A DNA stretch of 64,000 nucleotides from Vogesella margarita (GTDB taxonomy: Bacteria > Pseudomonadota > Gammaproteobacteria > Burkholderiales > Chromobacteriaceae), in the NCBI RefSeq assembly GCF_028548475.1, contig NZ_JAQQLE010000013.1, positions 62,001 to 126,000 on the forward strand, in the 5' to 3' direction. Below, one piece after another: positions 35,564-45,643 of this stretch (positions are counted from its first letter, which is position 1; the number at the start of each line of letters is the position of its first letter). Both the position numbers and the translations under genes were made by a program. Under the pieces are notes generated by a model that searched no databases, was not told the origin of the DNA, and saw nothing but the letters and a program-made list of their open reading frames with translations.

Positions 35564-36952
35564 TCAGACCTCCCAGTACTCCTTTTCCCTGCCCTGCGCG
35601 CCCGGATTGAGCTGCTCGCGCAGACTGCGCAGTGTTTCCGGCTCGCCACGCACGCGGAACCAGCTGCCGTCTTCCTCGGCACGCTCTTCCAGCACTTGGC
35701 AGTGGCTGTAGATGTCACCGCGCAGCTGTTGCGCCGACCACGGCAGCAGTAGCTCGTCTTCCACCAGATCCTGCCGGAAGAACGCGACGATGGCCGCGTG
35801 CAGGCTGGCCACTTCTTCCGGCCGACGCGCACTCATCACCACGCAGCCCGGATAACGCTGCTGCAGCTCGGCCGTCCAGGCCGCCTGCGCGGCTTCATCA
35901 CCGACATGGTCGATCTTGTTGAATACGCGAATGCGCGGCACTTCGTCGGCGCCGATTTCGTGCAGCACTTCGTCGGTCACTTCCAGCTGGCGCAGGAAAC
36001 CGGGATCGCTGGCATCAATCACATGCAGCAACAGCGCCGCATCCAGCGCCTCTTCCAGCGTCGACTTGAACGAGGCCACCAGTCCGTGAGGCAGGTTCTT
36101 GATGAAGCCGACCGTATCGCTGACCAGCACGCGCGGCACGCTTTCCGGGTAGAGGGCACGCACCGTGGTGTCCAGCGTGGCGAACAGCTTGTTGGCCACC
36201 AGCACCTCGCTGCCGGTCAGCGCCCGCATCAGCGTGGACTTGCCGGCATTGGTATAGCCCACCAGCGACACCCCGCCCAGCCCCAGTCCCTGACGTTCCA
36301 GACGCCGTGCGCGCTGGGTCTTGCGCTCCAGCTCCATGGCGATGATTTCGCGCTGCAGCTCGGCGATGCGGTCACGCACCTTGCGACGGTCCAGCTCGGT
36401 ATGCGATTCACCGGCACCACGACCGCCCACGCCGCTACGCTGCCGGCCTTGCGGACCGGCCAGTTTGGCCGCTTCGCGCAGGCGCGGGGCCATATAGCCG
36501 AGGCGGGCGATTTCCACCTGTGCGCGTGCCGCGCGCGAGCGGGCATTGCGATGGAAAATCTCCAGAATGACCATGGTGCGGTCCATCACCGGACACCCCA
36601 CGGCCAGTTCCAGATTGCGTGCCTGCGACGGGGAGATTTCGTGGTCCACCAGCAACACGTCGAACTCGACGGCATCGGGGTCCGGCGCTGGCGAGCCGGC
36701 TTCCAGATCGTCGCTACAGACGCCGCGATTGACGAAGGTGCTGACTTCTTCCAGCTTGCCCACGCCCAGGTAGGCGGTGCGATCGAAGCTGCTGCGCTTT
36801 TGCACAAAGGTCTGCACCACCTGGAAACCCAGCGTCTTGGCCAGTTCGCTCAGTTCGGCGAGTGACGCCTCGAACTCGACATCACTGACATCCGGCAACT
36901 GGACCGATGCCACCAGGGCGTAGCGGGGTTTCTCTTTGACTTCTGTTTGCAT
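35564..36952 (-). CDS. hflX: GTPase HflX
   Basis: A 462-residue ribosome-associated GTPase. The N-terminal HflX domain (PDAVEFDVLLVDHEISPSQARNLE, DRTMVILEIFHRNARSRAA) is followed by the glycine-rich RSGVGGRGAGESHTELDRR linker and a G domain with P-loop GYTNAGKST near residue 230, DTVGFI and NKIDHV. HflX splits or rescues stalled 70S ribosomes under heat stress. In many beta- and gammaproteobacteria it follows hfq and precedes hflKC; neither is adjacent here. Confidence 0.95.
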   Translation of the reverse strand: MQTEVKEKPRYALVASVQLPDVSDVEFEASLAELSELAKTLGFQVVQTFVQKRSSFDRTAYLGVGKLEEVSTFVNRGVCSDDLEAGSPAPDPDAVEFDVLLVDHEISPSQARNLELAVGCPVMDRTMVILEIFHRNARSRAARAQVEIARLGYMAPRLREAAKLAGPQGRQRSGVGGRGAGESHTELDRRKVRDRIAELQREIIAMELERKTQRARRLERQGLGLGGVSLVGYTNAGKSTLMRALTGSEVLVANKLFATLDTTVRALYPESVPRVLVSDTVGFIKNLPHGLVASFKSTLEEALDAALLLHVIDASDPGFLRQLEVTDEVLHEIGADEVPRIRVFNKIDHVGDEAAQAAWTAELQQRYPGCVVMSARRPEEVASLHAAIVAFFRQDLVEDELLLPWSAQQLRGDIYSHCQVLEERAEEDGSWFRVRGEPETLRSLREQLNPGAQGREKEYWEV

Positions 36953-37118
36953 GGGCAGATGGCTTCAACTTGATGGCTAACCGAGCATAGTACTCACAAA
37001 TGGCCCCATCCGTTGCCCGAATGCGTGACCGGCCATCGCCAGCCATCAAATCCGGGTGGTGTGAAGAGAGGTCCGCCCATCACTGCCGCCGGTTTATCGA
37101 CCGGCCACGGTCAGGGCG
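36953..37118. other. Intergenic, no gene seen
   Basis: The hflX promoter should lie here, next to the AT-rich sequence at 36965-37000. No repeat copy or terminator is evident. Confidence 0.4.
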
Positions 37119-37388
37119 CTACTTGCCGCGATACTCGATGCGCGCGGTCATTTCCTCGATCGCCAGCGCCAGTGCCCTGGCCGCACCCGCCGTATCGCCG
37201 GCGACATCGGCGTAGTCGGTCCATTCGCCGTAACGCAACTGCCAGCCGCCCGCCCCGGCGCCCTCTACCCGCAGGATGTACTCCGGCACGGAGAACTGCT
37301 CGCCGGCCGCAGTGGTCAGCAGGCGGTACTGCACCGCATCGCCCCAGCCGTTCATGACCGGCGCTTCGCCGGAACGGGTGCCATGCAT
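37119..37388 (-). CDS. Small hypothetical protein (89 aa)
   Basis: Not recognised. The protein is acidic with alternating aromatic and hydrophobic residues (VQYRLLTTAAGEQFSVPEYI, GGWQLRYGEWTDYADVAGD) and ends in an Ala-rich helix. The ATG at 37388 has no strong ribosome site, and a TTG start 15 codons earlier is possible. The good codon use supports a real gene. Confidence 0.5.
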   Translation of the reverse strand: MHGTRSGEAPVMNGWGDAVQYRLLTTAAGEQFSVPEYILRVEGAGAGGWQLRYGEWTDYADVAGDTAGAARALALAIEEMTARIEYRGK

Positions 37389-37494
37389 GGCCACCCGAAA
37401 AGAGTGAAATGGTTCATCGGCCGATTCTAGCAAGCCGCCACCGTGCCGGCTGCCGCGCTGGCGTGATGTCTGTTATGCCGCGATGCGACCCGCA

Positions 37495-38757
37495 CTAGCG
37501 CACCACCGGCAACTCGTCCCAGCAGGTGGTCCAGCGCGGCGAGCGTTGCTCCTGCCGCATCCGCCAGTCCGCGCTGACCGCTTCCGACGCCAGTTTCAGC
37601 GTGCCGCTGCCATAGTGGCGGTTTACCTGATCCAGCGTTTGCAGCAAGGCGGCGCGCCGCGGATCGGTACTGACGGCAAACAGGTCCGGCTGCCGCGCCT
37701 GGGCGGCGCCGATTTCCAGCAGCACCACGCCCGCCTTCTTGTAGCCGTGGCCGGGCTGATAGATCGCCTCCAGCCCGGCCAGTGCCGCCTTGACCAGCGC
37801 CAGGGTGTCGGCGGTGGGGCCAGGCAGCGGCACCACCGTCCAGCCGCGTTGCGCTGTTGCATCGCCAAACGGGTTCCCACGGATGCTGACGCCGACCAGC
37901 TGCGCCACGCTGTGCTGCTGGCGCAGTTTCTCGCCAACGCGGGTGGCGTGATGGGTGATCGCCGCCGCCAGCGTGGACTGGTCGCTCACCGTGCGCGCAA
38001 ACGAGCGCGACGAGATCAGCTGCTGCCGTGGCGCCGCGATGTCGTCCAGTTCGAGACAGGACTCGCCGTTGAGCTCGGCCACGGTGCGCTCCAGCACGAC
38101 GCCGAAATGGCGCTGGATCAACGGCGGCGCGGCCCGCTGCAAGTCCAGCGCGCTGTGGATGCCGAGACGGGCGAGCTTGTCCGCGCTGCGCCGGCCCACG
38201 CCCCAGACCCGGCCTGCGGCCAACCTTGCCAACAGTTTTTCCTGCCAGTCGCGCGCAAGCCAGTCCCAGGCGAACACGCCGTTGCAGCGCGGATGGGTCT
38301 TGGCCACGCTGTTGGCCAGCTTGGCCAGCGTCTTGCTGCTGCCGATGCCGACACAGGTGGGAATGCCGACACGCTGCAACACGTCAGCGCGCAGGCGGGC
38401 CGCGTGATCGTGCAACTCGGGGATGCCGTCGAGGGTGATGAAGCTCTCGTCGATGGAGTAGATCTCCTGCGCCATGCCCCAGCGCGCCACGACCTGCATC
38501 ATCCGTTGCGACATGTCGCCATACAGCGCGTAATTGCTGGAAAACACCGCCACGCCGTGACGGCGGCACTGCGCCGCGATCTGGTAGTACGGCACGAAGG
38601 CGTCGATGCCGAGTGCCTTGGCCTCGGCCGAGCGCGCGACGACACAGCCGTCGTTATTGCTGAGCACGATGATGGGCTTGCCGGCCAGATCGGGACGGAA
38701 CACCCGCTCGCACGAGGTGTAGAAACTGTTACCGTCGACCAGCGCAAAGGTGCTCAT
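37495..38757 (-). CDS. umuC: DNA polymerase V catalytic subunit UmuC
   Basis: A 420-residue Y-family lesion-bypass polymerase. The active-site motifs are [17 protein letters not shown] (Asp8 region) and YSIDESF near residue 105; the thumb has [13 protein letters not shown] and the UmuC-type C-terminal domain is complete. It works with cleaved UmuD for SOS mutagenesis. Its ATG overlaps the umuD stop by four bases. A repeat core copy (38215-38227) is read as RLAA, a different frame from most other copies. Confidence 0.94.
   Translation of the reverse strand: MSTFALVDGNSFYTSCERVFRPDLAGKPIIVLSNNDGCVVARSAEAKALGIDAFVPYYQIAAQCRRHGVAVFSSNYALYGDMSQRMMQVVARWGMAQEIYSIDESFITLDGIPELHDHAARLRADVLQRVGIPTCVGIGSSKTLAKLANSVAKTHPRCNGVFAWDWLARDWQEKLLARLAAGRVWGVGRRSADKLARLGIHSALDLQRAAPPLIQRHFGVVLERTVAELNGESCLELDDIAAPRQQLISSRSFARTVSDQSTLAAAITHHATRVGEKLRQQHSVAQLVGVSIRGNPFGDATAQRGWTVVPLPGPTADTLALVKAALAGLEAIYQPGHGYKKAGVVLLEIGAAQARQPDLFAVSTDPRRAALLQTLDQVNRHYGSGTLKLASEAVSADWRMRQEQRSPRWTTCWDELPVVR
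38215..38227 (-). repeat. Repeat core copy (inside umuC)
   Basis: 13-base core, minus orientation, read by the minus-strand umuC as Arg-Leu-Ala-Ala. Confidence 0.8.
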
Positions 38758-39176
38758 GTGAAGCGCTTGACGCAGGCGGTGACCACGCCCCAGATGCACA
38801 GCTCCTGCTCGCCGCCCAGCTCCAGCGGCGCATAGGCGGCATTCTCCGCCAGCAGCGCCACGCGGCCGTCGCGGCGGTACAGACGCTTGACGGTGAACGC
38901 GCCGTCAATGGCGGCCAGCACGATATGGCCGTGCAGCGGCGGCAGACCGCGATCGACCACCAGCAGATCCCCGTGATGGATGCCGGCATCGGCCATGGAA
39001 TCACCTGTCACCCGCACCATGAACGAGGACGCCGCGTCACGGATCAGGTAACGGTTGAGATCCAGCGAGCTGTCCCTGTAGTCGTCGGCCGGCGACGGGA
39101 AGCCGGCCGGCACGCTGGCGCCAAACAGCGGCACGCTCTGAGGCAGCGGCGTGGCGACAGGTAGATAAAGCTGCAT
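38754..39176 (-). CDS. umuD: SOS mutagenesis protein UmuD (LexA-like autoprotease)
   Basis: A 140-residue S24-family protein. The self-cleavage site is A24-G25 in SVPAGFPSP, the nucleophile is S60 in GDSM, and the general base is K97 in FTVKRLY. After RecA-stimulated cleavage it forms UmuD'2 and activates UmuC. It is first in the umuDC operon. The upstream region has an inverted repeat that could be the SOS operator but does not match the E. coli LexA box. Confidence 0.95.
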   Translation of the reverse strand: MQLYLPVATPLPQSVPLFGASVPAGFPSPADDYRDSSLDLNRYLIRDAASSFMVRVTGDSMADAGIHHGDLLVVDRGLPPLHGHIVLAAIDGAFTVKRLYRRDGRVALLAENAAYAPLELGGEQELCIWGVVTACVKRFT

Positions 39177-39188
39177 GCGGGCTCTCCG

Positions 39189-39206
39189 TAATCGATATTT
39201 TGATTA
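39189..39206 (-). promoter_or_regulatory. Inverted repeat upstream of umuD, candidate SOS operator
   Basis: TAATC, eight bases, GATTA, starting 12 bases before the umuD ATG, in an AT-rich stretch. Position suits a LexA operator, but the sequence differs from CTGT-N8-ACAG, so this is tentative. Confidence 0.35.
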
Positions 39207-39302
39207 TGTACGATTTCAAACAAACTGCAAAGCCTGCCATTGCACTGAGCCGCCCCACCCGCCCGGACAAGCCCATCGCGGCGCCAGCACCCCCTCTTCG
39301 AC

Positions 39303-39315
39303 TGCGGCCAACCTT
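39303..39315 (-). repeat. Repeat core copy (intergenic)
   Basis: 13-base core, minus orientation, in the gap between umuD and the next plus-strand gene. Confidence 0.8.
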
Positions 39316-39441
39316 GGGCACGGCACAGGTCTCGCACAGCACGTTCTGCCGGGCACCACCTCGTCCATCGCAAACAGCCGCAACAGCACACCACGCCAAA
39401 GCGCCTATAAATCAACTATCCAGCCCGCAACGGAGACCGAC

Positions 39442-40140
39442 ATGAAGCCGGTTCGGCGCAAACAGTTCGTCAGCTTTGGCAGCAGCTCGTCGTGGCCACA
39501 CGCCACGCCGCCGCTCGCCAGCGCGCCGCCCTCTGTCGCCCTCACCCGGCCGCAACTGGGGGCGGAGTATCTGGCGTGGGCGCACTGGCTGGACGCGCTG
39601 CACAAGCGTGCGAGCCAGGGCAACGAGGCCGATGCCTGGGCGCTGGCGGAAGGCAAACTCGCCTTCGTGCTGCGCCGCAGCCTGCTGTTGCGCGAAAAGG
39701 TCATGCTCGGCGGCAGCCTGTCGCGGGCGGTAACCGAGGAGACCGCGGCGCTGGTGCAGGAGCTGGAACAGGTCATCGGCGAGCTGACCGGGCGCGAGAT
39801 GCTGGCGGTGGATGACTGGCCGCTGCCCTACCGCCTTTATCGCCGCCAGGGCGAGGCCGGCAAACCGGCTGCCGGCACCAGCACCGCCACACCCCAAGCC
39901 CCGCTCCCTGCCGGCCACGACCGCCGCCAGGGCAGCCGCCAGCGCAAGAACCTGCTGTCCGAGCAGGCACAGCAGGACTGCCAGCAGGCGGTGGGCTGCC
40001 TGCGGCTGGCGCTGGAGATCCTGCACCGCCAGCCGGCACTGGCCAAATCCGACGCCTGGCAGGCGGCCAACCTCGGCCTGGCACGGGTGATCGTGCTCGG
40101 CCACCTCAGCAGCCAGCCCGGGCACAAGCTGGCAGGCTAA
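39442..40140 (+). CDS. Hypothetical protein (232 aa)
   Basis: Not recognised. The ATG at 39442 follows CGGAGACCGA. The N-terminal 40 residues are Ser/Pro-rich and look disordered. The middle (GAEYLAWAHWLDALHKRASQ to VQELEQVIGELTG) is helical. A low-complexity Gly/Ala/Pro linker (about 145-165) leads to another helix pair (QDCQQAVGCLRLALEILHRQP). No signal or membrane segment. The function is open. Confidence 0.65.
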   Translation: MKPVRRKQFVSFGSSSSWPHATPPLASAPPSVALTRPQLGAEYLAWAHWLDALHKRASQGNEADAWALAEGKLAFVLRRSLLLREKVMLGGSLSRAVTEETAALVQELEQVIGELTGREMLAVDDWPLPYRLYRRQGEAGKPAAGTSTATPQAPLPAGHDRRQGSRQRKNLLSEQAQQDCQQAVGCLRLALEILHRQPALAKSDAWQAANLGLARVIVLGHLSSQPGHKLAG

Positions 40141-40207
40141 CCGCGCCCCTCGGCGCGCTTGCCGTCACGCGACTCGCCGCCCTCGCCCGCAGACACCCCT
40201 CACCCGC

Positions 40208-40221
40208 TTGCGGCCAACCTT
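40208..40221 (-). repeat. AAGGTTGGCCGCAA repeat copy (intergenic)
   Basis: Full 14-base copy, minus orientation, between two plus-strand genes. Confidence 0.85.
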
Positions 40222-40304
40222 GTCGTCACCCCGTCACCGCACCCCCGGTTCGACCGCAGCGCCGCGCGGCGCTAGAATCGCGGACTGTTCACGAGGAAAG
40301 CACC

Positions 40305-40886
40305 ATGCAGCAGATCATCGATTTCATTCTGGAACTGGACAAACTGAAGGGCGTCACCCGCAAGACGCGGCCGCTGGGGCTGGCACGGCAGGAAAACTCC
40401 GCCGAGCACAGCTGGCAGATCGCGATGCTGGCATCGTCGCTGGCGCCATACGCGGCGGAGCCGGTCGACATCAGCCACGTGGTGGCGATGCTGCTGGTGC
40501 ACGACATCGGCGAGATCGACACCGGCGACACCATCGTCTACGCCGTGGACGGCTGGGAAGAGCGCAAGGCGGCGGAGCTGGCGGCGGTGACGCGGATTTT
40601 CGGGCTGTTGCCGGCAGCGCAGGCGCAGCGCTTCATGGCGCTGTGGCAGGAGTTCGAGGACGGCGAGACCGCTGCGGCGCGCTTTGCCCACGCCGCCGAC
40701 CGCGCGATGCCGGTGCTGCTGAACCTGGCCAACAACGGCCAGAGCTGGCGCGAAAACGGCATCAGCCACGCCCGCGTGGTGCAGCGTATCGGCCCGCCGA
40801 TCCAGAGCGGCTGTCCGGCGCTGTGGGACTATCTGGTCGAGCGGCTGGCCCACGCGCAGCAACAGGGCTGGTTCGGCGCGGACTGA
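40305..40886 (+). CDS. HD-domain protein, HDDC2/YfbR-like nucleotidase family
   Basis: A 193-residue HD_3-type phosphohydrolase. Metal ligands are visible as H35 in ENSAEHSWQIAML, HD in LLVHDIGEIDTGD (about 65-66) and the downstream Asp in AHAADRAMP. The family cleaves 5'-deoxynucleotides or related phosphate esters. GAGGAAAGC precedes the ATG. A strong terminator follows 18 bases after the stop. Confidence 0.88.
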   Translation: MQQIIDFILELDKLKGVTRKTRPLGLARQENSAEHSWQIAMLASSLAPYAAEPVDISHVVAMLLVHDIGEIDTGDTIVYAVDGWEERKAAELAAVTRIFGLLPAAQAQRFMALWQEFEDGETAAARFAHAADRAMPVLLNLANNGQSWRENGISHARVVQRIGPPIQSGCPALWDYLVERLAHAQQQGWFGAD

Positions 40887-40904
40887 ACACGCCACCCCCG
40901 CAAA

Positions 40905-40940
40905 CAGACAAGCCCGGCGCAATCACGCCGGGCTTGTCTG
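40905..40940 (+). terminator. Intrinsic terminator after the HD-domain gene
   Basis: A 15-bp perfect stem (40905-40919 with 40926-40940) with a 6-base loop, followed by TCTTTG. Confidence 0.8.
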
Positions 40941-40967
40941 TCTTTGTGCTTCCTGGCCTCATGCCCC

Positions 40968-40991
40968 GTTGCGGCCAACGTTGGCCGCAAC
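40968..40991. repeat. Perfect 24-bp palindrome derived from the repeat
   Basis: GTTGCGGCCAAC joined head-on to its reverse complement. Each half is the repeat with its AAGG/CCTT end removed, as if two copies had fused at the centre. It lies between convergent genes, just past the terminator. Confidence 0.8.
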
Positions 40992-41003
40992 AAGCCGCTC
41001 CAC

Positions 41004-42131
41004 TCAGGCCCAGATGCGGCGCATCGCGGCCTCGACATTGCGGCAGTCGTCGTAGTCGACCCGCCCCTGGATGGCGTAGTCAGGCAGCGCGGTATTGCGC
41101 GCGTCCGGCGACGCCATCGGCATGCCCTGGCGGTTGTACAGGCAGAACGCCTGCGGCGCATTATTGGTACTGCGCTTTTTCACCACCGCGATTTCGCCGT
41201 TTTTCAGCTTGACGATGGTGCCGGGCGGGATCAGCCCCAGCGCCTTGATCAGCTTCTGGATCAGCGCATTGTCCAGCTGCTGGCTCTGCCCGACATACAG
41301 GTCGCGCATCGCCGCCATCGGGAAGTAGGCCTTGGGCCGGTACGGCCGCGGCCGCGTCATCGCGCAGTAGACATCGGCCACCGCCAGCAGGCTGCCGTGC
41401 AGCGAGATGGCGCCACCGGACAGGCTCAGCGGATAGCCGCTGCCGTCCTGCCGTTCGTGGTGCTGCAGCACCGCCTCCAGCCACAGCTCGTCGTCGACGC
41501 CGATGTCCTTGAGGATGGCGCAGCTGGTGATCGGGTGCTGGTTGATCTCGCGGCGCTTCTCCTCGGTCAGCCCGCCGCTGTGGTTGGCCAGGCTGTAAAT
41601 GCCGATGTCGTGGGTGAGTGCGGCGCAGATCAGCGAATGCTGCTGCGCCTTGTCCAGACGGCCGTCGGCTTCGGCCAGCAGCGCGCTGACCACGCCCACC
41701 GACAGGTGGTGACGCAGCGCGTACTCGCCTTCGTGAAACAGGTGGATGGCGGCGATGGCGGCTTCCGGGTCTTGCTGGCAGGCGGCCTGCAGGCGGCCGG
41801 CCAGCGAGCGGATGCGGGCGATGAACTGGTCGCGGTGGACGTCGGCCTGCTGGTCGACCAGCATCGCGTTCAGCGTCACCGCCGCGTGCTGCACCAGCGC
41901 GAACACCGGCTCGCGCAGCTGCTCCGCCCGCGGCGCGGCGGGAGCCGGCACCACCGGCGCGGCACCGGGCACTACTTCCTTGTGGCCCATGGCCAGCAGC
42001 TTCTGCTTGGCACCGGGGTCGCGCAGTACCGAGCCCTTGTTCAGCAGCAGTTGGCCATCCGCGTTGTACACCGCCTGCTCCAGCGGTTTGCCCAGCATCA
42101 CATCGGCGGGCGAAAGCTGTTTGAGTGCCAT
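41004..42131 (-). CDS. HD-GYP-like domain protein
   Basis: A 375-residue protein. A short N-terminal region (LSPADVMLGKPLEQAVYNADGQLLLNKG, the DUF3391-like start) is followed by an HD-GYP domain with RHHLSVGVVSALLA, ALTHDIGIYSLAN, HPITSCAILKDIG and QHHERQDGSGYPLSL, and a C-terminal beta domain. Probably a cyclic di-GMP phosphodiesterase, but the usual Lys of HDxGK is Ile. GGAAG lies eight bases before the ATG at 42131. An FNR/Anr-like box sits 59 bases upstream, suggesting oxygen control. Confidence 0.87.
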   Translation of the reverse strand: MALKQLSPADVMLGKPLEQAVYNADGQLLLNKGSVLRDPGAKQKLLAMGHKEVVPGAAPVVPAPAAPRAEQLREPVFALVQHAAVTLNAMLVDQQADVHRDQFIARIRSLAGRLQAACQQDPEAAIAAIHLFHEGEYALRHHLSVGVVSALLAEADGRLDKAQQHSLICAALTHDIGIYSLANHSGGLTEEKRREINQHPITSCAILKDIGVDDELWLEAVLQHHERQDGSGYPLSLSGGAISLHGSLLAVADVYCAMTRPRPYRPKAYFPMAAMRDLYVGQSQQLDNALIQKLIKALGLIPPGTIVKLKNGEIAVVKKRSTNNAPQAFCLYNRQGMPMASPDARNTALPDYAIQGRVDYDDCRNVEAAMRRIWA

Positions 42132-42189
42132 GGCAGCCACTTCCTATTGAAACAATCGGCCATTATTAATTCCGAATGGCATGGCACGG

Positions 42190-42203
42190 TTGATCTGCGT
42201 CAA
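42190..42203. promoter_or_regulatory. FNR/Anr-type box
   Basis: TTGAT-CTGC-GTCAA, one mismatch from the palindromic TTGAT-N4-ATCAA consensus. It lies 59 bases before the minus-strand HD-GYP start. Neisseriales and pseudomonads use such boxes for oxygen-responsive activation. Confidence 0.6.
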
Positions 42204-42438
42204 GCAGGGGAAGGTGCTGTCGCGATATGGCAACGCCGTGAATGTCGCGATACGGCAGCGTGGCGGCGAGCGCCACCGGCGTGAGCTCTGATCTGATTCT
42301 TCGGGAGTCGCCACGGACGGCCAACCTTGCCACGAAGACAGGCCAAAACAACAGGCTAGGGAAACGACGCGGGCAAGACGGACTGACCAGCATCACCAGC
42401 CAGCAACACAGGGCGAACGGCAGCCCCCGGCCGCCGCC
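42204..42438. other. Gene-free region with a 15-bp direct repeat
   Basis: TGTCGCGATATGGCA at 42219-42233 recurs with one change at 42243-42257, spaced 24 bases apart (just over two helical turns), typical of tandem binding sites. A GGCGGCGAGCGCCACC-like inverted repeat follows. No protein gene is apparent. The binding factor is unknown. Confidence 0.45.
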
Positions 42439-42789
42439 TCAGCGCTGGCGGCGCTTGCTGCTACGTTCGGTCAGCAAAAAGGCAGGATCCAGGTCGAACA
42501 GCATGCCGGTGCGCCCGGTCTGCGACTGGCAGGCGATCAGCATCGCGCGATTGATCGCCTCTTTCTTGCTGACACCCCACCACTCGATCATCTTGTCGAG
42601 CGCCTTTTGCGCGTCGCGCGACAGCTCCACCGTGACCGACAGTTCCTGCAGGCGGTTGCGACGCAGCTCGCGCGAACGACGCTTGCGCTCGGCCGCCGTC
42701 ATCGCGCGTTCGCCCAGCGGCTTGCGCCCGGGTTTGGCGCGGCTGCCGCCGATCAGGTCCATGGTGTAGTGGTCGCAGGGGTCTCGCAT
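42439..42789 (-). CDS. Putative ribbon-helix-helix DNA-binding protein (YbfE-like)
   Basis: A protein of about 116 residues. After MDLIGGSRAKPGRKPLGERA comes a very basic stretch (AAERKRRSRELRRNRLQ) and then LSVTVELSRDAQKALDKMIEWWGVSKKEAINRAML, which reads as a beta strand and two helices, the ribbon-helix-helix pattern. The start region resembles E. coli YbfE. The ATG at 42789 lacks a clear ribosome site; the ATG at 42765 is an alternative. It is divergent from the imelysin operon, so it could regulate that operon; this is inference. Confidence 0.6.
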   Translation of the reverse strand: MRDPCDHYTMDLIGGSRAKPGRKPLGERAMTAAERKRRSRELRRNRLQELSVTVELSRDAQKALDKMIEWWGVSKKEAINRAMLIACQSQTGRTGMLFDLDPAFLLTERSSKRRQR

Positions 42790-42917
42790 GCCAGGGCAGG
42801 GTAATTTGAAAGGGGCGCAAGGATACCACGAAGCCCGCCCCCGCGCGAACGCCCGCGCAATATGACAAAACCACACAAAATCAAGAACGATTCTCGATAA
42901 GATTGACCGCATTTATT

Positions 42918-42936
42918 GCGAGTGATTATCATGGGC
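42918..42936. promoter_or_regulatory. Candidate Fur box upstream of the imelysin operon
   Basis: The 19 bases match the GATAATGATWATCATTATC consensus at 13 positions, including a core of ten consecutive bases, TGATTATCAT. It lies 36 bases before the imelysin ATG. A second weaker half-site (ATTCTCGATAAG) is about 30 bases upstream. Iron regulation is known for imelysin/IrpA genes elsewhere. Confidence 0.5.
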
Positions 42937-42971
42937 TTTATTTTTCATCCATCAGTCAGCCGGATTCCATC

Positions 42972-44111
42972 ATGCGCAAAACCCTGCTCGCGGCCGCCCT
43001 GCTCGGCGCCCTGCTCTCTCCTGTCCACGCCTCAGCCGCCGAGGTCAGCCGCGAGGCAGTAGTCCAGCAATACAGCCAGATCGTGTTCGCCAGCTACGAA
43101 GACTCGCTGCTCACCGCCAAGGCGCTGCAGAACGCGATCAACGCCTTTGTCGCCGCCCCGAGCGAAGCCAGCCTGAACCAGGCGCGCCAGGCATGGTTGG
43201 CCGCACGCGAGCCCTACGGCCAGACCGAAGCCTTCCGCTTCTACGGCGGCCCGATCGACGACGCCCGCGGCCCGGAAGGCCAGATCAACGCCTGGCCGCT
43301 GGACGAGGCCTATATCGATGGCGTCAAGGGCAAACCGGATGCCGGCATCATCAACAACCGCAAGGTGGTGATCAGCAAGAAGCTGCTCGGCTCGCTGAAC
43401 GAGCGCGGCGGTGAAGAAAACATCTCCACCGGCTACCACGCCATCGAGTTCCTACTATGGGGCCAGGACTTCGACAGCAACGGCGCAGGCAAACGCAGCT
43501 ATACCGACTTTGTCGACGGCCAGGGCAACAACGCCGACCGCCGCCGCGAGTACCTGAAGACCGCCGCCGATCTGCTGGTCGACGACCTGGGCTATCTGGT
43601 TGCCGCTTGGCAGCCGAACAGCAACAACTTCCGCGCCCGGTTCGAGAAGAAACCAGACGCGCTGCGCCAGATGCTGGTCGGCATCGGCGTGCTGTCGCGG
43701 GCCGAGCTGGCCGGCGAGCGCATCGAGGTGGCACTGGACAGCCGCAACCAGGAAGACGAGCACTCCTGCTTCTCCGACAACACCCACCGCGACATCGTCA
43801 CCAACGCCCGCGGCATCCAGAACGTGTGGCTGGGCGAGTACACCCGCGTGGACGGCAGCCAGCTCAAGGGCGCCAGCCTGCGCGACCTGGTTGCCGCCAG
43901 CAATGCCAAGGCTGCCGAGCGCGTGAGCGCCGACATGACCGCCACCCAGGCCCGCGCCGAGGCGATCAAAGCGCCGTTCGACCAAGAAATCGTCAACAAG
44001 GACGGCCGCAGCCGCGTGCAGGCCACCGCCGCCGCGCTGAAGAAACAGGCCGCGAGCCTAGTGGAAGCCGCCAAAGCCATCGGCATCAGGAAGCTGAACG
44101 TCAACGGCTAA
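42972..44111 (+). CDS. Imelysin family protein (IrpA-type iron-regulated)
   Basis: A 379-residue periplasmic protein. The signal peptide MRKTLLAAALLGALLSPVHASA is cleaved near residue 22. The imelysin-type motif GxHxxE is intact as GYHAIE (G154, H156, E159), within STGYHAIEFLLWG. Imelysin proteins are thought to bind iron and act in periplasmic iron uptake; peptidase activity is doubtful. It heads a four-gene cluster (imelysin, di-heme oxidoreductase, imelysin-like, DUF1513) behind a probable Fur box. Confidence 0.9.
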   Translation: MRKTLLAAALLGALLSPVHASAAEVSREAVVQQYSQIVFASYEDSLLTAKALQNAINAFVAAPSEASLNQARQAWLAAREPYGQTEAFRFYGGPIDDARGPEGQINAWPLDEAYIDGVKGKPDAGIINNRKVVISKKLLGSLNERGGEENISTGYHAIEFLLWGQDFDSNGAGKRSYTDFVDGQGNNADRRREYLKTAADLLVDDLGYLVAAWQPNSNNFRARFEKKPDALRQMLVGIGVLSRAELAGERIEVALDSRNQEDEHSCFSDNTHRDIVTNARGIQNVWLGEYTRVDGSQLKGASLRDLVAASNAKAAERVSADMTATQARAEAIKAPFDQEIVNKDGRSRVQATAAALKKQAASLVEAAKAIGIRKLNVNG

Positions 44112-44140
44112 GCGCCCCTGCCGTCGGCCATCGTCCTCAC

Positions 44141-44166
44141 CCCGCCCGGCTCGCCGGGCGGGTTTT
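44141..44166 (+). terminator. Terminator-like hairpin between imelysin and di-heme oxidoreductase genes
   Basis: CCCGCCCGGC, two bases, GCCGGGCGGG, then TTTT. Strong enough to end much of the transcript after the first gene, so the downstream genes may be expressed at a lower level. Confidence 0.8.
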
Positions 44167-44184
44167 GCCTATCCGGAACACACC

Positions 44185-45597
<1,413 letters not shown>

Positions 45598-45643
45598 ACC
45601 TGAAGCCGGCGCCTGCCCTGGCGCCGGCTTCGGCGGAGCAATC

